Shown here in pieces: positions 1-5,152 of a stretch of DNA of 5,152 nucleotides (the stretch's first letter is position 1; each line of letters begins with the position of its first letter). Origin of the DNA: Frankiales bacterium. GTDB taxonomy: Bacteria > Actinomycetota > Actinomycetes > JAFAQI01. Under the pieces are notes generated by a model. The model was not told the DNA's origin and ran no database searches. It saw only the letters and a list, made by a program, of their open reading frames with translations. A program made the translations under genes and the position numbers. Location: contig JAFAQI010000117.1 of assembly GCA_019246495.1 (NCBI GenBank), forward strand, positions 1 to 5,152, read 5' to 3'.

Positions 1-204
1 GTCGGCGACGAGGCCGAGAAACAGGCGCTCGTCCTCGGTGAGCCGGACCTCTTCTTCACGACGTCCAGCTACAACGGCTGGCCGCTCGTCATGCTGCGCC
101 TCGACCGCGTCGACGTCGACCGCCTGCGCGAGCTCGTCACCGACGCCTGGCGGATGCGCGCCCCGGCCGAGCTCACCGGAGACCTCGCCGACGAGCCCGC
201 CTGA
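1..204 (+). CDS. MmcQ/YjbR-family protein, C-terminal half (5' end outside window)
   Basis: The frame is open from the first base to TGA at 202-204 and gives 67 residues. The stretch GEPDLFFTTSSYNGWPLVML, followed by RLDRVDVDRLRELVTDAWRMRAP, matches the C-terminal half of the MmcQ/YjbR (DUF419, CyaY-like fold) family as I know it: a 'P..FF.T..Y.G.P.V..RL' strand pair, then an amphipathic helix ending in 'AWR.RAP'. Members are usually about 115-125 residues, so roughly half of the protein lies upstream of the window. The family is small, probably cytosolic and thought to bind DNA, but its biochemical role is not settled and I assign none. The short acidic tail (TGDLADEPA) is ordinary. The next gene on the same strand starts 75 bases downstream behind its own promoter, so the two are probably separate units. 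I see no convincing terminator after the stop. The family call rests on remembered motif pattern, not on a search. Confidence 0.8.
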   Translation, partial: VGDEAEKQALVLGEPDLFFTTSSYNGWPLVMLRLDRVDVDRLRELVTDAWRMRAPAELTGDLADEPA

Positions 205-246
205 CCGGCGTCCACGACCCCGACGTACGCCGAAAATCGGGCGACT

Positions 247-269
247 CTGTCAGAGGCGTCCCGTAGCGT
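247..269 (+). promoter_or_regulatory. Candidate PafBC-type (RecA-NDp, LexA-independent) DNA-damage promoter
   Basis: CTGTCAGAG (247-255) is followed by exactly 8 bases (256-263) and then TAGCGT (264-269). The known RecA-NDp promoter consensus of mycobacteria and other actinobacteria is TTGTCRGTG, 8 bases, TAnnnT, recognised with the help of the WYL-domain activator PafBC. Seven of nine positions of the upstream element match (the first T is C, and the eighth position is A instead of T). The spacing is exact and the -10 fits TAnnnT. There is no other good -35 element at the usual distance, as expected for this promoter class. It lies on the coding strand directly before the ABC exporter gene, where it would work. 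Binding and inducibility are inferred, not shown. Confidence 0.6.
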
Positions 270-279
270 CGGTGCAGTT

Positions 280-3200
280 ATGCGCGTCGATGAGCTGGCC
301 CCCGAAGAACTGGAGACGGGACCAGCCAAGACCCCCGGCGACACCCCGCGCGAGGGCAGCCGAATCATCACCCTCGCCCGCCTCCGCAGCCCGATCACGT
401 GGGCCTGCCTGGTCGCCGCCGCGATCGCATCGGTCGGCTTCGCGCTCGGCACCGTCGTCGCCGGCCGCCTCGCTGTACATCCGACCGCGACCAAGGTCGA
501 GCTCCTCGCGCTCTGCGTCGTCGGCGGCGCGATCGTCGACACCGCCGGCCGCGCAATCTGGGCGGCCGTCGTCGATCGCGCCGAAGGCAAGCTCCGCGGC
601 GACCTCCTCGCAGCCGCACTCAGCCAACCGCTCAGCGCACTCTCCGAAACCGCGGTCGGCGAGGTGCTCGACCGCGTCGACGACGACACCCACGAGCTCG
701 GCCTGCTGCTGCGCCGCATGGCGTGGGACCTCGTCAGCACGATGCTCGGCGCGATCCCGATGTGGGTCATCGCCGGCATCACCTGGTGGCCGGCGTGGAT
801 CCTCTTTCCGATCACGGCCGCGCTGACCGCGCTCGTCGTACGGTCCCTCGCCTCCGAAGTCTCCCGGCGCAAGGTCGAGGAGGAGATCGCCTGGACCGAC
901 CACGCGGCGCTCATGGAAGAAGGCATCGCCGCCCGCGACGACCTGCGTTCGAGCCTCGGCCAGGCCTACCTCGTACGCCGCTGCGCCGAGCTCTCCGCCG
1001 CGATCCACCGACGCGTCGACGCGACCTGCCGAGCCGGCGCGCGGCTCGGTCGGCGTACCGGGCTGCTTCTCAACGGCCTCCTCGCCGCCGTCGCCATCGC
1101 GGGAGTCGCCCTGGTCTCGCACGGGCATCTGTCGACCGCCGCGCTCGTGACGCTGTTCCTCGTCACCACGACGTTCGTCGGCGAGATCGACCGCGTCGCC
1201 CGGCACATGCCCGACTTCCAGGCCGGCCTCGGCGCGCTCACCCGGCTGCGCGCGATGATGGCTGTGCCCGCAGAGCCGACCGGCGGCCGCGACGTGCCCG
1301 CCGGTCCCGTCGGTCTCAGCGTCCGCGGTCTCGACTTCGGCTACCCGCACGGCACCTTCCGGTTGCGCGAGGTGGACCTGGAGGTTCCGGCCGGTACGAC
1401 GGTGGCTCTCGTCGGCCGAACCGGATCGGGAAAGTCAACGCTCGCGGCTCTGCTGTCGCGCGCTGTCGAACCGCCCGGCGGCGCCGTCTACATCGGCGGC
1501 GTCGATGTGACGACGATCGACCTGCAACGGCTGCGTGCCGCGATCGGTGTCGTGACGCAACGGACCGAGATCCTCGCCGGGACGCTCGTCGACAACGTCA
1601 CGCTGTTCGCCGACATCGATCGCGCGACGGTCGCCGACGCGGTCGAGGAGCTCGGGCTGACCGAGTGGGTCGACGGGCTGCCGGACGGGCTCGACACCGT
1701 GCTCGGTCCGGGCGGCACGAGCCTGTCGGCGGGCGAGGAACAGCTCGTCGCGTTCGCAAGATTGCTCGTCCGTGACGTGCAGGTCGTCGTACTCGACGAG
1801 GCAACCGCGCGCATGGACCCCGTGACCGAAGCGCGCGTCGTCGCCGCAGCCGAGCGGTTGCTCGCCGGCCGCACCGGCATCCTCATCGCGCATCGGTTGT
1901 CGACGACCGCGCGCGCCGACCGCGTCGCCGTGCTCGCGAGCGGACGCATCGTGCAACAGGGCGAGCGCGCTGCACTCGCCGAGTTACCTGGCGCGTTCCG
2001 CGACCTGCTCGACGCGGCCGGCGTCAACGCCGATGCAGACCCGAGCGACCCAGATTCAAGCGACACAGACCAGCGCGACACGTTGACCGCGACGCCGCGG
2101 CGTACCGGAGAACTTCCACCTGAAGAAGTCCCCGGCACCGGACCGTCGTTGTCGCGCAGCACCGTGGCGATGCTCACGACACATCCGCAGTGGGGCATCG
2201 CTGGCGCGGCGCTGTTCCTGGTCGCGTCGGTTACCGGCGCGTTCGGCGCGATCAGCGGATGGATCTGGGGTCATGTGGTCGCCGACCTCCAGGCCGGACG
2301 CAGCGTCACCGGCCTGACCGTCGCACTCGTCGTCAGCCTGCTGACGACGCCGGTCGCGCTGCCGCTGGCGTTCCGGCGCTATCCGCACTGGTGGTCGGCC
2401 GTGCTGCTGCGCGTGCGACTCGCGGTACTGCGCGGTCAGACGATGCAGCACCGGCTGCCGCGCACACCGCCGGGCGAGGTAGTCGCGCGCGCGATGGATG
2501 CGGACCGGTTCGCGCGATACGCCGACCGCTGGGTCGACCTCATCAACGGCGTCATCGTCGTCCTCATCACGATGGCCGTCGGCGGCACGGTGCTCGCGGG
2601 CGTCGTGCTCGTCGCGGTGATGGTGGTGTCGGCGGTGGCGTCGACGGTGGGTACGCCGATCGCCGGCCGCTCGGCAGCCGCCGCGTCGACAGCGCGAGCG
2701 CGCTTCGGCCGCTCACTCGTGTCGGTGCTCGACGCCGCGCGGACGGTGAAGCTCGCGGCCGCAACACCGGCCGCGCATCGCCATCTGCAACGCGTCGACG
2801 CGGGCCGAGTCGACGCTGCTGTTCGCGAGCATCGCGTGCAGGCGGTGCTCGACGGCGTACCGATCGTCCTGGTCCAGTGCGGCGTCGTCGTGGGTTGGCT
2901 CGTCTACCTCGCCGGCGACTGGGGGCTCGCGACCGCATTGCTCGTGACGACGGCGGTCGGCGGGTTCGACTGGTTCGGCCGCGTCGCGGGTGCAGTGATC
3001 ACCGAGGCCCCGGGCGTGCGGGCGTGGAAGGACGCGACTTCACGGTTCGGCGGCGGTGTCGACCTGATGGCCGTGCCGCCGGGGGTCGACCTTGTGCACG
3101 GCGAGGCGCCGACTCCGCCGTTGCCGCCGCGTACGCCGCTGTCGCGGTTGTCGGTCGTCGACGTCACGGCGGTGCACGCGGACGGCACGATCGGTGTCGA

Positions 3201-3819
3201 CCGGGTGTCGTTCGAGGTTGATGCCGGCGAGCTGGTGCTGCTGCTCGGGCCGGTCGGCTCGGGCAAGTCGTCGCTGCTCGCGGCGCTCGCCGGACTCGTG
3301 CATCACACCGGGCACGTGCGGTGGAACGGCGTCGATGTCGAGGACGCACAAGTGTTCCTACGGCCGGGCCAGGTCGCCTACGTCGCGCAGGTGCCGCGCG
3401 TCCTGTCGGGGACGTTCGGCGACAACGTGCGCCTCGACCATCCGCGTGCCTTGGAACGCGCGATCGCCGACGCGCGGATGTCCTCCGACATCAACGACGC
3501 CGGCGGTCTCGATGCGCTCGTGGGGCACCGCGGCGTACGGCTTTCCGGCGGGCAGGTGCAGCGCCTCGCGTTCGCGCGGGCACTTGCGACCGAGGCCGAG
3601 CTGGTGCTCGCGGACGACGTGTCGTCAGCGCTCGACGCGCGGACCGAGGTGGAACTGTGGGATGCGTTGCGTTCCCGCGGTACGACGGTGATCGCGTCGA
3701 CGTCGAAGCAGGCCGCGCTGCGCCAGGCCGACCGCGTGCTGATCCTCGTCGCCGGCCGGGTCGTCGCGAGCGGACCGTGGCAATCACTCGCCGAGGACTG
3801 GCAGCACCTCGCCGGCTGA
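280..3819 (+). CDS. Fused ABC exporter, TMD-NBD-TMD-NBD, with asymmetric ATP sites
   Basis: This 1179-residue membrane protein joins two type-IV (multidrug/lipid/peptide-exporter-like) half-transporters in one chain. TMD1 covers about 38-330, with hydrophobic segments near 39-62, 74-98, 151-189 and 262-301. NBD1 covers about 347-577: A-loop Y355, Walker A GRTGSGKST 379-387, Q-loop Q427, signature LSAGE 482-486, Walker B LDE with D506 and E507, H-loop H538. A flexible Asp/Ser/Pro-rich linker spans about 579-627. TMD2 covers about 636-905, with hydrophobic segments near 638-663, 671-690, 752-795 and 857-898. NBD2 covers about 957-1179: H966 at the A-loop position, Walker A GPVGSGKSS 990-998, Q1037, canonical LSGGQ 1088-1092, Walker B D1112 followed by D1113 instead of Glu, and Ser1142 at the H-loop position. 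The deviations therefore all fall in one composite ATP site. ATG 280 is the first possible start after the in-frame stop at 202-204. It has no Shine-Dalgarno and sits 10 bases after a -10 element, so the mRNA may be leaderless. Substrate is unknown; export of a drug, lipid or peptide is inferred from the fold class only. Confidence 0.93.
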   Translation: MRVDELAPEELETGPAKTPGDTPREGSRIITLARLRSPITWACLVAAAIASVGFALGTVVAGRLAVHPTATKVELLALCVVGGAIVDTAGRAIWAAVVDRAEGKLRGDLLAAALSQPLSALSETAVGEVLDRVDDDTHELGLLLRRMAWDLVSTMLGAIPMWVIAGITWWPAWILFPITAALTALVVRSLASEVSRRKVEEEIAWTDHAALMEEGIAARDDLRSSLGQAYLVRRCAELSAAIHRRVDATCRAGARLGRRTGLLLNGLLAAVAIAGVALVSHGHLSTAALVTLFLVTTTFVGEIDRVARHMPDFQAGLGALTRLRAMMAVPAEPTGGRDVPAGPVGLSVRGLDFGYPHGTFRLREVDLEVPAGTTVALVGRTGSGKSTLAALLSRAVEPPGGAVYIGGVDVTTIDLQRLRAAIGVVTQRTEILAGTLVDNVTLFADIDRATVADAVEELGLTEWVDGLPDGLDTVLGPGGTSLSAGEEQLVAFARLLVRDVQVVVLDEATARMDPVTEARVVAAAERLLAGRTGILIAHRLSTTARADRVAVLASGRIVQQGERAALAELPGAFRDLLDAAGVNADADPSDPDSSDTDQRDTLTATPRRTGELPPEEVPGTGPSLSRSTVAMLTTHPQWGIAGAALFLVASVTGAFGAISGWIWGHVVADLQAGRSVTGLTVALVVSLLTTPVALPLAFRRYPHWWSAVLLRVRLAVLRGQTMQHRLPRTPPGEVVARAMDADRFARYADRWVDLINGVIVVLITMAVGGTVLAGVVLVAVMVVSAVASTVGTPIAGRSAAAASTARARFGRSLVSVLDAARTVKLAAATPAAHRHLQRVDAGRVDAAVREHRVQAVLDGVPIVLVQCGVVVGWLVYLAGDWGLATALLVTTAVGGFDWFGRVAGAVITEAPGVRAWKDATSRFGGGVDLMAVPPGVDLVHGEAPTPPLPPRTPLSRLSVVDVTAVHADGTIGVDRVSFEVDAGELVLLLGPVGSGKSSLLAALAGLVHHTGHVRWNGVDVEDAQVFLRPGQVAYVAQVPRVLSGTFGDNVRLDHPRALERAIADARMSSDINDAGGLDALVGHRGVRLSGGQVQRLAFARALATEAELVLADDVSSALDARTEVELWDALRSRGTTVIASTSKQAALRQADRVLILVAGRVVASGPWQSLAEDWQHLAG

Positions 3820-3820
3820 C

Positions 3821-4426
3821 CTAGTTCGGCAGGACGCGGTAGGTGATGTGAGTCGCGTTGGGCGAGTGCGTCGCATCGACGAGTTCGAGCCGCAGGGCAG
3901 CAACACCGTCGAAGAGCCGCTCGCCTCGGCCGAGAAGCACCGGGGCGACGTCGAGCGTGAGCTGCTCGAGCGCCCCGGCCGCCATCGCCTGCCGGATCGT
4001 CGACGCCCCGCCGGCGATGCCGATGTCGAGATCGCCTGCCACCTCGCGGGCGCGAGTCAGCGCCGCCTCGAATCCGTCGGTCACGAAGTGGAACGTCGTA
4101 CCGCCCTGCATCTCGACCGAGTCGCGGGCGTGATGGGTGAGGACGAAGACCGGCGCGTGGTACGGCGGCTCGTCGCCCCACCAACCGCGCCAGTCGCGAT
4201 CCCACTCGCCGCGGACCGGCCCGAACATGTTGCGCCCCATGACATAGGCGCCGCGTTGCTTCAGCAGGTCCTGCGTCGCGGCGATGTCCGCCGGCTCGGT
4301 CGGCTCACCGAAGTGCCAATGGTGCAGCTGCATGCCGCCGACACCGAGCGGGGTGTCCTCGCTCTGGTCGGGACCGGCCAGAAAGCCGTCGAGGGAGATC
4401 GATACGTGCGCGGTCACTCGGCCCAT
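3821..4426 (-). CDS. Dihydrofolate-reductase-family oxidoreductase (RibD C-terminal-like)
   Basis: The 201-residue protein has the marks of the RibD_C/DHFR-like family. The N-terminal strand HVSISLDGFLAG (7-18) carries the family's 'S.DG..AG' motif. YVMGRNMFG (61-69) holds the conserved 'GR..F', and IGIAGGAS (135-142) resembles the glycine-rich NADPH-binding turn. The C-terminal APVLLGRGERLF (161-172) is the typical 'P..LG.G.RLF' strand and loop. Length is normal for the family. Such proteins are probably cytosolic NAD(P)H-dependent reductases. They are often annotated as dihydrofolate reductase, but most are not the housekeeping DHFR, and the substrate is unknown here. A riboflavin role is unlikely, since there is no deaminase domain and no rib neighbour. 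The ATG at 4424-4426 fits the family N-terminus (MGRVTAHVS). I see no clear Shine-Dalgarno before it. The stop (TAG, 3821-3823 on the + strand) faces the exporter's stop with one base between, so the two genes converge without room for a terminator. Confidence 0.9.
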   Translation of the reverse strand: MGRVTAHVSISLDGFLAGPDQSEDTPLGVGGMQLHHWHFGEPTEPADIAATQDLLKQRGAYVMGRNMFGPVRGEWDRDWRGWWGDEPPYHAPVFVLTHHARDSVEMQGGTTFHFVTDGFEAALTRAREVAGDLDIGIAGGASTIRQAMAAGALEQLTLDVAPVLLGRGERLFDGVAALRLELVDATHSPNATHITYRVLPN

Positions 4427-4540
4427 GCCACATGTGACGTCGTACGCGCCCAGAAGTCATCGCGCCGCGCCGGGGGTGTTCCCAGCAATCTCACATTGCC
4501 GACGGTTTGGACGCGAGTCAGATATCGAGGTGACGTCGAA

Positions 4541-4562
4541 CTGAGACCGGTCTGAGACCGGT
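4541..4562 (+). repeat. Perfect 11-bp tandem repeat in the divergent intergenic region
   Basis: CTGAGACCGGT occurs twice without a gap, at 4541-4551 and 4552-4562. The junction creates a 10-bp palindrome, AGACCGGTCT, at 4544-4553. The 11-bp period is close to one helical turn, so both copies would face the same side of the DNA, as a tandem operator would. It lies between the oppositely oriented reductase and lipoprotein genes, 43 bases before the latter's start. A slippage duplication with no function is equally possible. Confidence 0.5.
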
Positions 4563-4589
4563 GACGACAAGGATCTGCTTGTCGTCGTC
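4560..4589 (+). promoter_or_regulatory. Perfect 9-bp hairpin just upstream of the lipoprotein ribosome-binding site
   Basis: GACGACAAG (4563-4571) and CTTGTCGTC (4578-4586) are exact reverse complements separated by a 6-base loop (4572-4577). In RNA the stem could extend by two G-U pairs and one G-C pair to 4560 and 4589. The structure ends only three bases before the Shine-Dalgarno core and has no T-tract after it, so it does not look like an intrinsic terminator. It could be a 5'-UTR structure that affects translation, or an inverted-repeat protein-binding site. Whether it is transcribed depends on the start site, which I cannot locate. Confidence 0.5.
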
Positions 4590-4592
4590 CCA

Positions 4593-4600
4593 GGGGAGGA
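4593..4600 (+). promoter_or_regulatory. Strong Shine-Dalgarno that selects the GTG start at 4606
   Basis: GGGGAGGA contains the GGAGG core complementary to the 16S rRNA 3' end. The gap to GTG 4606 is five bases, which is near optimal. The gap to the in-frame ATG at 4615 is fourteen, which is too long. The site therefore favours GTG as the start codon of the downstream gene. Confidence 0.7.
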
Positions 4601-4605
4601 CTCGG

Positions 4606-5152
4606 GTGTTCCAGATGCGCGCACTTGTCGCGTTGGCTGCCGCGTCGTGCATCGCGACGAGTTGCTCGTCCTCCTCGCCGACTCGGCATCCTCGGCCGTC
4701 CGACCGGCCTGTCCCGAGCCCGACGTCGACGGCGGCTGCTCTTCCACCCGGCACGCGCGCGCTTGCCGGCGTCGAAGGAGGCAAGCTTCGGCCGGGCCGC
4801 TACGTCAAGCCGGACTTCACACCACGACTCAGCTTCCGTCTCGGCCGTGGCTGGCGCGCTGGTCATGACATCGTCGGCTTCTTCGACGTACAGCTGCGAC
4901 ACGCATCAACCGACGAGATCGCGGTTCAGTTCGCGGCGCCGTTGGGCACCCGGGCAGCGACGATCATTCGAGACCTGACGCGATCACGCGGGTTGCGTGT
5001 CAGCGACCAGGGCTCGGTCACTGTGGGCGGACGCGCGGCGCACCGGGTGCTGATCGACAGCCGCGACCCCCGTCTGACACCCGTGCGCTACCGGCGGATC
5101 TTCGCCGTCACCGGCGGACAGCTCTTCATCGCGTCCGGCCACCGACTCCAGG
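4606..5152 (+). CDS. Probable secreted lipoprotein of unknown function (3' end outside window)
   Basis: The frame is open from GTG 4606 to the window edge, giving 182 codons; an in-frame TGA at 4531-4533 limits it upstream. The N-terminus MFQMRALVALAAASCIATSC is a short signal peptide with one Arg, an Ala/Leu-rich core and a lipobox-like ATSC. Cys20 followed by a run of Ser and then Pro, Thr and Ser is typical of actinobacterial lipoproteins. Cys15 (AASC) is an alternative lipidation site. Residues about 22-60 form a low-complexity Pro/Ser/Thr/Ala tether. A folded domain starts near residue 60: LRPGRYVKPDFTPRLSFRLG, then GRGWRAGHDIVGFFDVQL, with a strand/turn pattern that suggests a beta-rich extracytoplasmic domain. 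I recognise the 'PG.Y....F.P.L.F....GW' pattern from uncharacterised actinobacterial lipoproteins but know no function for it. The mature protein would sit on the outer face of the cytoplasmic membrane. The start choice rests on the Shine-Dalgarno; ATG 4615 would shorten the protein by three residues and leave the signal peptide intact. Confidence 0.75.
   Translation, partial: MFQMRALVALAAASCIATSCSSSSPTRHPRPSDRPVPSPTSTAAALPPGTRALAGVEGGKLRPGRYVKPDFTPRLSFRLGRGWRAGHDIVGFFDVQLRHASTDEIAVQFAAPLGTRAATIIRDLTRSRGLRVSDQGSVTVGGRAAHRVLIDSRDPRLTPVRYRRIFAVTGGQLFIASGHRLQ

Noticed and set aside
229..242. Short inverted match (CCGA, AAA, TCGG) after the first gene as a terminator
   Set aside because: The stem is only four base pairs and no T-tract follows, so it is not a credible terminator.
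250..1350. Long antisense open frame (366 codons) opposite the exporter's first transmembrane domain
   Set aside because: The translation is low in hydrophobic pattern and rich in Arg, Gly, Ala, Asp and Glu without any recognisable motif. Such antisense frames arise from third-position G/C bias in high-GC genomes, and the sense strand clearly encodes the transporter.
399..1775. Same-strand Arg-rich open frame of 458 codons inside the exporter gene
   Set aside because: The product is an Arg/Ala/Gly-rich low-complexity string typical of a shifted frame in GC-rich DNA, and it overlaps a gene with intact Walker motifs.
3378..4205. Minus-strand frame spanning the exporter end and the reductase gene
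   Set aside because: It is in a different frame from the reductase, has no family motif, and crosses two well-supported genes.
4429..4436. 8-bp palindrome CACATGTG just before the reductase start as an operator
   Set aside because: A palindrome this short is expected by chance, and there is no second half-site or repeat to support it.
4496..4525. Sigma70-like promoter for the lipoprotein (TTGCCG at 4496-4501 with GATATC nearby)
   Set aside because: No hexamer with TAnnnT form lies at 16-18 bases from the TTGCCG. The match is too weak to annotate, and the true promoter remains unlocated.
4414..4902. Minus-strand frame of 162 codons overlapping the divergent intergenic region and the lipoprotein gene
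   Set aside because: It covers the lipoprotein's signal peptide and Shine-Dalgarno on the opposite strand, has no recognisable domain and is explained as an antisense shadow.

Overview
The window is uniformly GC-rich, with strong G/C bias at third codon positions, long antisense shadow frames and a promoter of the actinobacterial DNA-damage type. All of this points to a high-GC actinobacterium (Actinomycetota). I cannot place it more finely. Nothing marks a mobile element, RNA gene, CRISPR array or prophage.

Layout. (1) Positions 1-204 hold the C-terminal half of a MmcQ/YjbR-type protein on the + strand, cut by the window edge. (2) Positions 205-279 are a short intergenic stretch containing a promoter that fits the LexA-independent, PafBC-dependent 'RecA-NDp' architecture (CTGTCAGAG, exactly 8 nt, TAGCGT), ending 10 nt before the next start codon. 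(3) Positions 280-3819 encode one 1179-residue ABC exporter in the order TMD-NBD-TMD-NBD, a head-to-tail fusion of two half-transporters. Its two ATP sites are asymmetric: all the damaged catalytic positions fall in one composite site and the other is intact. (4) Positions 3821-4426 on the - strand encode a dihydrofolate-reductase-family (RibD C-terminal-like) oxidoreductase, convergent with the exporter and separated from it by one base between stop codons. (5) Positions 4427-4605 are the divergent intergenic region. It holds a perfect 11-bp tandem repeat and a perfect 9-bp hairpin just before a strong Shine-Dalgarno sequence. (6) From 4606 to the window end runs the N-terminal part of a probable lipoprotein of unknown function, starting at GTG.

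The genes do not form an evident single pathway. The most informative observation is the pairing of a DNA-damage-type promoter, with an apparently leaderless start, to an asymmetric fused ABC exporter. This suggests, as inference only, that the exporter is induced by genotoxic stress. The substrate cannot be read from the sequence.
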